Below, piece after piece: positions 56,219 through 64,000 of a stretch of 64,000 nt of DNA. Both the position numbers and the translations under genes were made by a program. Below the pieces are notes generated by a model, which saw only the letters and a list, made by a program, of their open reading frames with translations, had not been told where the DNA came from and searched no databases. Within the stretch, counting starts at the first letter, position 1. Each line of letters starts with the position of its first letter. This DNA comes from Desulfobulbaceae bacterium (lineage in GTDB: Bacteria; Desulfobacterota; Desulfobulbia; Desulfobulbales; Desulfocapsaceae). The stretch lies in assembly GCA_008933635.1 (NCBI GenBank), contig WBUQ01000006.1:1-64000 (forward strand), written 5' to 3'.

Positions 56219-57124
56219 TCAGGCGCTCCCTCCATCCTCAGCCCGGCCGCTCCTGCTCTGCAGAGCAAGCCCCGCAACGATGAAGACCAGCCCGACGAAG
56301 GTTGACGGGAGAATCTCCTCGCCCACAAGGAAGTGGATGAAAACGAGAGAGAGGAAGGGACAGATGAAGATCAGGTTGGCGATCCTGGCGGTATCGGTCG
56401 ACAGTTTCATTGCCTTGAGCCAGAAGATATACGCAATCCCCATCTCGAAAAAGCCGATATACGCCGCACCGAACAGTCCTGCCGGCTCGGGCTTCCTGAA
56501 CCCGTGGACCAGCAGCACGTAGCCGGCGATACAGGGCAAGGCGCAGCAGAAGTTCAGCAAGAGACCGATAATCGGTTCGCGGTTGTCCCTGGTGCTGAAG
56601 ATCCAGTAGAGGGCCCAGATCAGCGTGGAAAACAGGGCCAGGCCAACGCCGGCGGGGCTGTCGAACTCCATCGCCAGCAGGTCGCCGCGGGTCGAGATGA
56701 CCAGGACCCCGATGTAGCTGACACAGATGGCGAGGATCTGCATCCTGCCGATCTTCTGTTTCAGCAGCGGAATCGACAATAGCGTCAGGGTGATAGCCCA
56801 GGTATGGTTGATCGGCTGAGCCTGCTGAGCCGGGAGCAGATCGTAGGCCTTGAACAGCACCAGATAATAGAGAAAGGGGTTGAGCAGGCCCAGACGACAG
56901 GAAATCAGCCACTGCCGGCGATCTATCTCCACAAGTTCCCGGCCCCGACCCTGCGCCAGGATGACGGCCAGCAGAACGCCACAGGAAACGACGGTGGCAT
57001 AGAGGAGCAATTCCGCCGGCTGCAGATAGCGCAGCGACAGCTTGAAGGCACTGGCGACGGTCGACCACAGGGCAACCGTCGCCAGTGCATAGGCATAGGC
57101 CTTTTGCTGGTTCCCGATTGCCAT
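56219..57124 (-). CDS. EamA-family (DMT) transporter
   Basis: A 301-residue membrane protein with about ten helices in two EamA repeats (AYALATVALWSTVASAFKL and, later, GVGLALFSTLIWALYWIFSTR). DMT proteins export or exchange small metabolites; the substrate is unknown. Its ATG overlaps the stop of the next EamA gene (TGATG), so the pair is an operon and may form a heteromer. Confidence 0.9.
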   Translation of the reverse strand: MAIGNQQKAYAYALATVALWSTVASAFKLSLRYLQPAELLLYATVVSCGVLLAVILAQGRGRELVEIDRRQWLISCRLGLLNPFLYYLVLFKAYDLLPAQQAQPINHTWAITLTLLSIPLLKQKIGRMQILAICVSYIGVLVISTRGDLLAMEFDSPAGVGLALFSTLIWALYWIFSTRDNREPIIGLLLNFCCALPCIAGYVLLVHGFRKPEPAGLFGAAYIGFFEMGIAYIFWLKAMKLSTDTARIANLIFICPFLSLVFIHFLVGEEILPSTFVGLVFIVAGLALQSRSGRAEDGGSA

Positions 57125-58005
57125 CAGCGTTCTCTCCGTTCAGGCAGGATCAGCAGCAGCAACGCCGAGAGGATTAGCAGCAGGCCAATGGCGGAGACGA
57201 AGGCCAGCCTCTCCCCGACCACGACTATTCCCAGGATCGCAGCGGTCAGCGGTTCTGCCAGCGAAAGGGTCATGGCCGTCGAGGCGGCAACCGTTTTCAA
57301 ACCGCTCGCGAAGAGCCAGTAGGAAAGTGCGGTGGCAAGGATGCCAAGGTGGAGCATCAACAGCCAGCCGTTCATCCGCCCGAGCCAGCTGAGATCCGCC
57401 CCAAGCAGCAGCGGCGAAAGGAATACGGCGCCAAGGCAGAAGATTACGGCCGTGACATCCTCCGGCGACCTGCCTGGCAGCAGCATCTTGATGGCGAGGG
57501 CATAGGACGCGTAGGAAAAGCCGGCCCCAAGGGCAAGGATGACACCCGTCATGTCGACGCGTACGTCTCCTGAGTGAAGCAGGAGCAGCAGGCACCCGAG
57601 CACGGCGATGCCGGTGGAGAAATACCAGCGCCGTGCGGGCAGGCGCTTTCTGAAGAAATATTCGAGCACCCCGGCAAAAACGGGGGCGGAGCCGATTCCG
57701 ACGATCGTCCCCACGGCGACGCCGGTCTTCAGCACCGCCCAGAAGAAGGTCACCTGATAGAGGGCAACAAAGGCTCCTGCGGACAGAGTCAGCAGTGGCG
57801 GCCAGGAATGCTCCCGCAGCCCGCCGCGCAGATAGGCGGAAAGAGCGAGAGAACCGCCACCGAGAACAAGACGCAGAGCGCCGATAACTGGCGGCGAACT
57901 CTCCGCCGGGGCCAGGGCCTGCGACGTCCCTGTCGTTCCCCAGAGCACCGCTGCGGCAAGGATGAGCCAGGCCCCCCTGTCCTTCACCCATCGCGATGCA
58001 TTCAT
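57124..58005 (-). CDS. EamA-family (DMT) transporter
   Basis: A 293-residue membrane protein with ten predicted helices. GAWLILAAAVLWGTTGTSQALAP is the first-repeat signature, and LALGAGFSYASYALAIKML opens the second repeat. The substrate is unknown. The ATG at 58005 was chosen because the residues before it in the open frame are polar and unlike the family. Confidence 0.9.
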   Translation of the reverse strand: MNASRWVKDRGAWLILAAAVLWGTTGTSQALAPAESSPPVIGALRLVLGGGSLALSAYLRGGLREHSWPPLLTLSAGAFVALYQVTFFWAVLKTGVAVGTIVGIGSAPVFAGVLEYFFRKRLPARRWYFSTGIAVLGCLLLLLHSGDVRVDMTGVILALGAGFSYASYALAIKMLLPGRSPEDVTAVIFCLGAVFLSPLLLGADLSWLGRMNGWLLMLHLGILATALSYWLFASGLKTVAASTAMTLSLAEPLTAAILGIVVVGERLAFVSAIGLLLILSALLLLILPERRER

Positions 58006-58275
58006 CGATTCACGCTCTGCATGTTCACTCCTTCTCTCTCCCGCTGCCTGCGACCGGTTCGCGCCAGGTCGCTGAGCTGTTAACAACAGGAATTACAAAA
58101 TAATTCTCAGGATAGGTAGCACAGCCGGCACCAGGATTCAACAGAGGATTTGCGCTTTGCGGAGGTGCTGGTCGGATTCCCGGTTTTTCTTCGTCCCTTT
58201 TGCCCAACCGTGAACTTCTATGGTAGGATAGCCGAAGAAAGGACATCATCAACTCCCTCCCGAGCGCTGCCAACC

Positions 58276-60984
58276 ATGTCCGGTGATCCGCCAGCAACGG
58301 CACAATATCTGTCGCTCCCCGCCGACGCGGTCCTGGCGAAGCTGGAAACCCGCAATACCGGGCTGAGCGACGGCGAAGCGGCTGACCGGCTCAAGGCGTA
58401 TGGCCCCAACGAACTCCTGAACAGCCAGCGTTCCTCCATCTGCAAACTGCTGGCTGAACAGCTCAAGAACAGCCTCATCCTGATCCTGCTCGCGGCAACA
58501 CTGGTTTCAGCCTTCGCAGGCCATGCAGTCGAGGCGACCGCCATCGTCATCATCGTCAGCTTTGCAGTTCTGTTCGGATTCATTCAGGATTACCGCGCGG
58601 AACGGGCCATCGACTCCTTGCGCCGGATGGCAGCCCCACTGGCCACCGTCATCCGGAATGGCTCGGCCGCCACTCTGCCGGCTCGGGATCTTGTGCCTGG
58701 AGACATCCTCCTTCTCCTCGCCGGAAACCAGATCCCCGGTGATGCCAGACTGCTGGAGGCGATCCACCTGCAGACCCAGGAGGCATCTCTTACCGGAGAA
58801 TCAGAACCGGTGGAGAAACACTGCAACCCTCTCCCCGGAGCTGATCTTCCCACGGCCGACTGGAAGAACATGGTCTTCGCCGGGACCAGCGTGTCACGTG
58901 GCCGCGGCCGGGCGATAGTCGTTGCTACCGGCATTCACACCGAATTCGGCAAGATCGCCAGGATGCTCCAGACGGTCGAGTCAGGCCGCACTCCCCTTCA
59001 GATCAGCCTGGACAAGCTCGGACGGACGCTGACCAATTCCGCCCTGGTCATCATCGCCGGCATCGTCGCGCTCGGCCTCTTACGCAACCAGCCCTTCCTC
59101 GAAATCCTTGTATTTGGCATCGCCCTCGCCGTGGCCGTGGTCCCTGAGGCCCTGCCGGCTGTCGTCACGATCTCACTGGCCATCGGGGTCCAGCGGCTGG
59201 TGAGAAAAAACTCGCTCATGCGTCGCCTCGCAGCCGTTGAAACCCTTGGCAGCACCTCGGTGATCTGTTCCGACAAGACGGGAACCCTGACCCGTGACGA
59301 GATGACCGTCCGGGCCCTGCTGGTAGCGGGAAAAGAAGTCGGGATCACCGGTACCGGCTATCGCCCTGCCGGCTGCTTCACGATAGACGACAAGGCGATC
59401 GACCTCTGCCGTCCTGATGACAATCCCGCCATTCCTTTGATCCTGCAGCTGCTGCAGGCCGGCACACTGGTGAGTGATGCAGCCCTCGAGGAGTCAGGTG
59501 GAGAGTGGCAGGTCAGGGGCGACCCCACCGAAGGGGCGATCGTGGTAGCCGCTGCCAAGGCTGGCCTGGCCAGGGAAGACTTGACAGACCGCTTCCCGCG
59601 GATAGGCGAGATTCCGTTCTCCCCGGAATCGAAGAGAATGACGAGCCTGCATCGCACGGCTAAAGGGTTGGTCGCGTACACCAAGGGAGCGCCGGAAGTT
59701 ATCCTGCCGTCCTGTACGCGGCTGTCGATGCCCGAGGGCGAGATGGAGCTCGACGATGCGGAAAGAAGGCGGATCTCCGGAAAGGCCCAGGTCATGGCGG
59801 CAAAGGCGATGCGGGTACTGGCGGTCGCCATGCGCCGTCAGGCGTCACGGGAAATCGTCGAGGATGGGCTTGTCTTTCTTGGCCTGGTCGGCATGATCGA
59901 TCCACCCCGTCCGGAAGCACGGGCAGCCGTGGAGACGGCGGCTGCTGCCGGCATCCGGGTCATCATGGTCACCGGCGATCACCCCCAGACCGCCAGGGCA
60001 ATCGCCGGGGAACTCGGTATCGCCGATTCGGACAATATCGTCACCGGCAGGCAACTGGCTGCGATGGACGACAACGATCTGGCAACGGTCATTGATTCCA
60101 CAGGGATCTTTGCCCGGGTCGAACCTGAACACAAGCTGCGGATCGTCAGCGCACTGCAGGGAAAGGGCCACGTTGTCGCGATGACCGGTGATGGCGTCAA
60201 TGACGCACCGGCCCTGAAAAAGGCCGATATCGGCGTCGCGATGGGGATCACCGGCACCGATGTGGCGAAGGACGCGGCTGCCATGACCCTGCTTGACGAC
60301 AATTTCTCGTCGATCGTCGCCGCGGTGGCGGAGGGACGGGGGATTTTCGCCAATATCAAGAAATATCTGGCCTTCGTCCTGTCCTGCAATATCGGCGAGA
60401 TCGGCCTGATGGCCTTTGTCGCCCTTCTCGGCATGCCGCTGCCTCTCACCTCCGTCCAGATACTGTATGTCAACCTGGCCACTGATGGTCTGATCGCCCT
60501 GGCCTTGGCCGTTGATCCCTATGAACCGGACCTGATGCAGCTGCAGCCGCGCAATCCTCGCTCAGGGATCCTATCCCGGCCTGTGCTGAACCTGATGCTG
60601 GTCGGCGGAGCCTGGTCGACAGCCGTCAATCTGGCCATTTTCACCTGGATGCTCCAGTCGGGCAGGTCAGTCGCCGAGGCGATGACGGTCACGTTCGTCT
60701 CCCTTGTCCTGATTCAGTTCTTCAAGGCCTTCAATTTCAGATCATACCGGTTGTCCGTACTGTTCCGGCCATTCGCCAACCGCTGGCTGAACCTCGCCGT
60801 ACTCTGGGAGATGGTCCTCCTGCTGCTGGTTGTCTACCTCCCCTTCCTGCAACGCCCCTTCGGCACGGTGGCGCTGTCAGCGTCCGACTGGCTCGTCATC
60901 GTCGCCGCCTCGCTGACGGTGGTTCCTGTCCTGGAACTGGTAAAATGGCAGATCCGGCGGGGAAAGCTGGGAGAACTCGTCTGA
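58276..60984 (+). CDS. P-type cation ATPase (type II, Ca2+-ATPase-like)
   Basis: A 902-residue ion pump. ASLTGESEPVEK (actuator), PEALPAVVTISLAIG in helix 4, the phosphorylation site CSDKTGTLTRDE, KGAPE in the nucleotide domain, and MTGDGVNDAPALKKADIGVAMG are all intact. NLATDGLIALALAVDPYEPD near the end matches helix 6 of PacL-type calcium pumps. The ion (Ca2+ or Na+) is not certain. The open frame continues upstream, but ATG 58276 gives the family N-terminus. Confidence 0.92.
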   Translation: MSGDPPATAQYLSLPADAVLAKLETRNTGLSDGEAADRLKAYGPNELLNSQRSSICKLLAEQLKNSLILILLAATLVSAFAGHAVEATAIVIIVSFAVLFGFIQDYRAERAIDSLRRMAAPLATVIRNGSAATLPARDLVPGDILLLLAGNQIPGDARLLEAIHLQTQEASLTGESEPVEKHCNPLPGADLPTADWKNMVFAGTSVSRGRGRAIVVATGIHTEFGKIARMLQTVESGRTPLQISLDKLGRTLTNSALVIIAGIVALGLLRNQPFLEILVFGIALAVAVVPEALPAVVTISLAIGVQRLVRKNSLMRRLAAVETLGSTSVICSDKTGTLTRDEMTVRALLVAGKEVGITGTGYRPAGCFTIDDKAIDLCRPDDNPAIPLILQLLQAGTLVSDAALEESGGEWQVRGDPTEGAIVVAAAKAGLAREDLTDRFPRIGEIPFSPESKRMTSLHRTAKGLVAYTKGAPEVILPSCTRLSMPEGEMELDDAERRRISGKAQVMAAKAMRVLAVAMRRQASREIVEDGLVFLGLVGMIDPPRPEARAAVETAAAAGIRVIMVTGDHPQTARAIAGELGIADSDNIVTGRQLAAMDDNDLATVIDSTGIFARVEPEHKLRIVSALQGKGHVVAMTGDGVNDAPALKKADIGVAMGITGTDVAKDAAAMTLLDDNFSSIVAAVAEGRGIFANIKKYLAFVLSCNIGEIGLMAFVALLGMPLPLTSVQILYVNLATDGLIALALAVDPYEPDLMQLQPRNPRSGILSRPVLNLMLVGGAWSTAVNLAIFTWMLQSGRSVAEAMTVTFVSLVLIQFFKAFNFRSYRLSVLFRPFANRWLNLAVLWEMVLLLLVVYLPFLQRPFGTVALSASDWLVIVAASLTVVPVLELVKWQIRRGKLGELV

Positions 60985-61062
60985 TTCTTCCCCTTGCCGA
61001 GGTATACCGGCAGGCTCGAAAATGAGGGGGATGCCGCAGCAACCACCTATGACCAAGCAGGC

Positions 61063-61710
61063 TCAGTTCCTAGTCGTCATCGCCAACCGGATGCCGAGAC
61101 CGACAAAGAGACAGGCGGCTATCGCCTTGCATAGCCTGCTAAAAATGGTCGATTGTCTGAATCTTGAGGCGATTTGGGAGGTCAGCAGCGCGAATACGAT
61201 GTTGACGACGGTGCCGTTGACATCGAACAGCACCCCGAGGAACAGAAATGACAGAGAGGGATACGGCGAGGACGGAGAAACGAATTGCGGCAGCAGGGCC
61301 ATGAAAAACAGAGCGACCTTCGGGTTCAGCGCGTTGACCAGTATCGCCTGGCGAAAGATCCTGGCCATCGGCAGGGGGACGGTCTCCTCCGTCGCATCCG
61401 GTTCGCTCGTGCGGAGGGAGAAAAGCGTCATCAACCCGAGATACACCAGATACGCTGCACCCGCAAACTTCACCAGGGAGAACGCAAACGCCGAGGTCGC
61501 CAGCACAACCGACAGCCCGAAGGTGGCAAACAGGATATGAATGAGGCAGCCGGCACCTATCCCCACGGCTGCGACAACCCCGGCCTTTGATCCCTGCGCG
61601 GCGCTTCGGCCGGCGATGAAGAGCATGTCGGCCCCGGGTGTGATATTCAGGAGAAGACCTGCGGCAACAAACACTCCGAGGTTTTCCGTACCAAGAAAAG
61701 TCATCGTCAT
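61063..61710 (-). CDS. LysE-family amino-acid exporter
   Basis: A 215-residue inner-membrane protein of about six helices. LLLNITPGADMLFIAGRSAAQG, GIGAGCLIHILFATFGLS and the NPKVALFFMALLPQFV motif are RhtB/LysE hallmarks. The substrate is unknown. Its ATG overlaps the stop of the YciH gene as ATGA. Confidence 0.93.
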   Translation of the reverse strand: MTMTFLGTENLGVFVAAGLLLNITPGADMLFIAGRSAAQGSKAGVVAAVGIGAGCLIHILFATFGLSVVLATSAFAFSLVKFAGAAYLVYLGLMTLFSLRTSEPDATEETVPLPMARIFRQAILVNALNPKVALFFMALLPQFVSPSSPYPSLSFLFLGVLFDVNGTVVNIVFALLTSQIASRFRQSTIFSRLCKAIAACLFVGLGIRLAMTTRN

Positions 61711-62066
61711 CCTCCGCTCGGCCTGACCTTCCAGCCTCGCCGGTGCATTTCCGCAAGCAGCAGTTGACGGTGATCTCCCTGGATTTCGATCCTGCCGTCC
61801 TTCACCGTCCCGCCGGAACCGCAGATTTTTTTCAGGTCCCGGGCCAACGCCACAAAGCCGGCTTGATCGAGAGGGAGTCCGGTGATAACCGTCATCCCCG
61901 CTCCCTTGCGGCCTCTCGTCTCACGGCCGATCCTCACGATACCGTCGCCCGGTAAAGCGTTCTGTCGCTGGCGGCAGGCGCATGCTGCCATCGGGTTGCC
62001 GCATCCCGGGCATATCCTCCCGTGTTCAGTCGAGTAGACCAACGGGTTCAAAGCAGATTTCTTCAT
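61707..62066 (-). CDS. yciH: YciH/SUI1-family (eIF1-like) protein
   Basis: A 119-residue protein. A short N-terminal segment with CPGCGNPMAACAC (potential zinc ligands) precedes an eIF1-fold domain (GMTVITGLPL, KKICGSGGTVKDGRIEIQGDH, then RGWKVRPSGG). Bacterial homologues are thought to affect initiation fidelity. The ATG at 62066 has GAGG upstream; a GTG nine bases earlier is in frame. Confidence 0.9.
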   Translation of the reverse strand: MKKSALNPLVYSTEHGRICPGCGNPMAACACRQRQNALPGDGIVRIGRETRGRKGAGMTVITGLPLDQAGFVALARDLKKICGSGGTVKDGRIEIQGDHRQLLLAEMHRRGWKVRPSGG

Positions 62067-62129
62067 TCTCAGCACCTCAGCCGGCGGTCCCGTTCCGTCA
62101 GACGCTTGGTCGTCAGACGCACGGATTTC

Positions 62130-62501
62130 TCACACTTCATAATTGATCCTGCGTCTGTAGCTGGGGGCATGGATATCGACAATCTGCACGGTTATACTGC
62201 TCTGCAGCTCTTCGAGGGTCCGATGAAAATGGCTGGCAAGAATTTTCAGGCAGTTCTCGGAAACACTCTGCTTCAAATTGTCGCTTCTCCCTGCCAGGAT
62301 CTGGATTGTCAGCGAGATAAAGGCCTGCTCGGGACTGCCGTTGCCGACGCAGTAATTCGTCAGCCTGACCGCCCGGCTCTTGATATCGGGGCTGTACCAT
62401 TCGCTGGTGGCGATCAGCACCCCGTGAATATCCCGATACAGATCTCCCCAACGCGGTTCTTCTATAATATTGTCAGTATATTCGATAATAAGGTGAGGCA
62501 T
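62130..62501 (-). CDS. 5-carboxymethyl-2-hydroxymuconate isomerase-like tautomerase
   Basis: A 123-residue CHMI-family protein. PHLIIEYTDNI puts the catalytic Pro directly after the initiator Met, as in 4-OT-type tautomerases. The rest (VGNGSPEQAFISLTIQIL, ASHFHRTLEE) fits the CHMI length and pattern. No homoprotocatechuate genes are nearby, so the substrate is open. AGGAGCG precedes the ATG. Confidence 0.85.
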   Translation of the reverse strand: MPHLIIEYTDNIIEEPRWGDLYRDIHGVLIATSEWYSPDIKSRAVRLTNYCVGNGSPEQAFISLTIQILAGRSDNLKQSVSENCLKILASHFHRTLEELQSSITVQIVDIHAPSYRRRINYEV

Positions 62502-62533
62502 GGCGCTCCTGCTGGCGGTATCACTTCAGCTTC

Positions 62534-62722
62534 TCAGCTGCCCGAATCGGGACGTCCCGTGCCGGTGAGTTCGAGTCGGCCTCCCGATCGCCAGCGAATG
62601 GTTCCTTCACGAAATTCCTCTGGTCCGCCATTCTCTTCCATGGTATAGAATGGCCATTTGCACCAGATACTACAACTATTGGTGTATTCGCAAGCTTTGT
62701 CCCATTGATTCCGGTCATTCAT
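62534..62722 (-). CDS. Small conserved-looking hypothetical protein
   Basis: A 62-residue frame, MNDRNQWDKACEYTNSC at the start, with three Cys and four Trp. The composition looks like a real compact protein rather than a shadow frame. It heads a minus-strand run with the CHMI-like gene 32 bp on. Its ATG overlaps the ATG of the divergent K+ channel gene within the same CATG, which leaves no room for two promoters between them. I do not know the family. Confidence 0.5.
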   Translation of the reverse strand: MNDRNQWDKACEYTNSCSIWCKWPFYTMEENGGPEEFREGTIRWRSGGRLELTGTGRPDSGS

Positions 62723-63713
62723 GGATTTTTCCAGGCTGAAAAATTCTCTCATCCTCCTGTTTGCGATCATCACGGCAGGCACCGGAAGTTATGTCTTTCT
62801 CGAAGGCATGACTCCGTTCGAGGCCTTCTACATGACGATGATCACCATCAGTACCGTCGGTTTTTCCGAGATCAAACCACTCACCGATATCGGTCGTTTC
62901 GTCACCGTCATCATCATCATATCCGGATTGTGTGTGCTCACCTATACCCTCGGACAGGTCGCACAGGTGTTTATCGAGGGGGAACTGCGCAAACTGCTGG
63001 GGAGAAGGAAATTGGAAAAGAATATCGCTCGGCTTCGAGATCACTACATCATCTGCGGCTACGGCAGAATCGGCAGCACCATCGCCCACGAACTGATCAA
63101 ACAAGGCATCCCCCTGGTTGTCATCGAACAGAATCCCCAGCAGATCGAAATCCTGGAGGCCGAGCAGATACTCTATATCAATATGGATGCAACCGAGGAG
63201 GACGCTCTGGAAAAAGCCGGCCTTCGCTATGCGAAAGGACTGGTCACCACGGTCACCTCGGATTCCAACAACGTCTTTATCTCACTGACGGCCAAAGGCT
63301 TGCGTCCGGACCTGTTTATTTTGGCCCGCGCCTCCGACCCGAAGAACGAGAACAAGCTCCTCCGGGCCGGCGCTTCACGCGTAGTCTGCCCCTACCTGAT
63401 GGGAGGCCGGCGAATGGCTGAGATCCTGAGAAAGCCGACAGTCGTCGATTTCATCGACCAGACCATGGTTGATGATACACTCGGTCTGGGAATGGAAGAG
63501 GCTATCATCTCCCCGACCTCCAAGCTGGTCGGCAAAAACCTGATCAGCAGCAATCTCCGGTCGGATTTCGGCGTCATCGTCGTGGCGATTAAAAAGGCCA
63601 GCAGCAGGATGATATTCAACCCGCTTCCCTCTGAAATGCTTGACGCCGGTGACGTCATCGTCGTGATCGGCAAGAAGGACAGCCTGGCGAAAATGAACGA
63701 TGTCCTGCACTGA
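62721..63713 (+). CDS. Potassium channel protein with RCK (TrkA-N/TrkA-C) domains
   Basis: A 330-residue protein. Two transmembrane helices (about 8-28 and 58-80) flank a pore loop with TISTVGFSEI as selectivity filter, a TVGF variant of TVGYG. A cytosolic RCK domain follows (YIICGYGRIGSTIAHEL binds nucleotide), then a C-terminal TrkA-C domain (ISPTSKLVGKNLISS). It resembles MthK-type gated K+ channels. Confidence 0.9.
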   Translation: MDFSRLKNSLILLFAIITAGTGSYVFLEGMTPFEAFYMTMITISTVGFSEIKPLTDIGRFVTVIIIISGLCVLTYTLGQVAQVFIEGELRKLLGRRKLEKNIARLRDHYIICGYGRIGSTIAHELIKQGIPLVVIEQNPQQIEILEAEQILYINMDATEEDALEKAGLRYAKGLVTTVTSDSNNVFISLTAKGLRPDLFILARASDPKNENKLLRAGASRVVCPYLMGGRRMAEILRKPTVVDFIDQTMVDDTLGLGMEEAIISPTSKLVGKNLISSNLRSDFGVIVVAIKKASSRMIFNPLPSEMLDAGDVIVVIGKKDSLAKMNDVLH

Positions 63714-64000
63714 CCATTGCACCCTGCCGGACGGTTTGAGTTGACTGCCACAACCGTAAATCTGTCCAGGATTGTCCGACCCGGACACTGGCGCGGCGAG
63801 GAATTCTTGTCCGCACCCGGATGCTGACGACAATCTGATAGGATCCATCACTGCGGGGCTTTGATGGCGACCCCCATCACGAGTAGAAGCCGGCATCTCA
63901 ACCGAATATCCGGATCGACCTTGTCAGGCCGGTCGCTCCGGACTCTTCATTCTCGGCCCTCCGACAGAAATTACCATTTCCTTCTTCACTTCTTCGTTTT
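63714..64000. other. Right-edge stretch with no supported gene
   Basis: 287 bases. An open plus-strand frame begins near base 63864 and runs off the edge, but it is too short to judge. Confidence 0.4.

Noticed and set aside
60985-61062. Terminator between the P-type ATPase and LysE genes
   Set aside because: A short GC stem around TTGCCG/CGGCAGG is present but has no U-run on either strand.
63375-63896. Minus-strand open frame of 173 codons at the right edge
   Set aside because: It is mostly antisense to the K+ channel gene and unlike any protein I know.

Overview
The window is about 64 kb of gene-dense chromosome with roughly 57 protein genes. I see no tRNA, rRNA, insertion sequence, prophage or CRISPR array. 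The gene set points to an anaerobic Gram-negative bacterium, most likely a Desulfobacterota (former Deltaproteobacteria) member and perhaps the Desulfobulbales. The lineage is inferred from gene content: LL-diaminopimelate aminotransferase, a DUF39-type homocysteine biosynthesis protein, anaerobic corrin-ring genes (cbiD, cbiET, cbiF), an FmdE-family protein, Mn-dependent pyrophosphatase, a type-B fumarate reductase/succinate dehydrogenase, DctB/DctD, outer-membrane lipoproteins, and use of UGA for selenocysteine.

Layout. 1-3.96 kb: 3' part of the fumarate reductase/succinate dehydrogenase flavoprotein gene, its Fe-S subunit, a geranylgeranyl-reductase-like flavoprotein and a small diheme cytochrome. 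4-13.7 kb: pepN, dapL, ispH, a universal stress protein, a DctB/DctD two-component pair and a lipoprotein. 13.7-19.65 kb: a minus-strand run cbiD-cbiET-cbiF-cobO-fmdE-hisHF, in which hisHF is a fused, eukaryote-like imidazole glycerol phosphate synthase. A strong terminator hairpin lies directly before its first start codon. 19.9-30.2 kb: HU, a LarE-like sulfur transferase overlapping a homocysteine-synthesis gene, pheA, moaA, tsaD, a DUF2062 protein, rsmA, a lipoprotein, a nitroreductase and gabD. 30.4-34.8 kb: an S4 RNA-binding protein, an adenylate cyclase with a degenerate receiver domain, a selenocysteine-containing UshA-like protein, and ppaC. 35-46 kb: an anchored hypothetical, AIM24, SprA-like, M18 aminopeptidase, lytic transglycosylase, EF-hand-like protein, EttA, HPt protein, TsaC and a PurD-PurE fusion. 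46-54 kb: a FadR-like TetR regulator with a clear operator, greA, a 1337-residue TPR/outer-membrane protein, a sugar aminotransferase and rpoH. 54-64 kb: lepA, a Cdd1-like protein, two EamA transporters, a P-type ATPase, LysE, YciH/SUI1, a CHMI-like tautomerase and a K+ channel/RCK protein.

The most striking observation is at 32505-33773. An in-frame UGA at 32718 splits what reads as one secreted protein. It is followed by a hairpin whose loop sequence and spacing match the E. coli fdhF SECIS element as I remember it. The UGA sits in a Gly-rich motif beside a metallophosphatase-like domain that has lost its usual metal ligands, so this looks like a selenoprotein of unknown chemistry that routine annotation would truncate. 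Other points of interest are the HIS7-like HisHF fusion, the PurD-PurE fusion, the LarE/DUF39 pair, and terminator hairpins placed hard against the starts of cbiD and greA.
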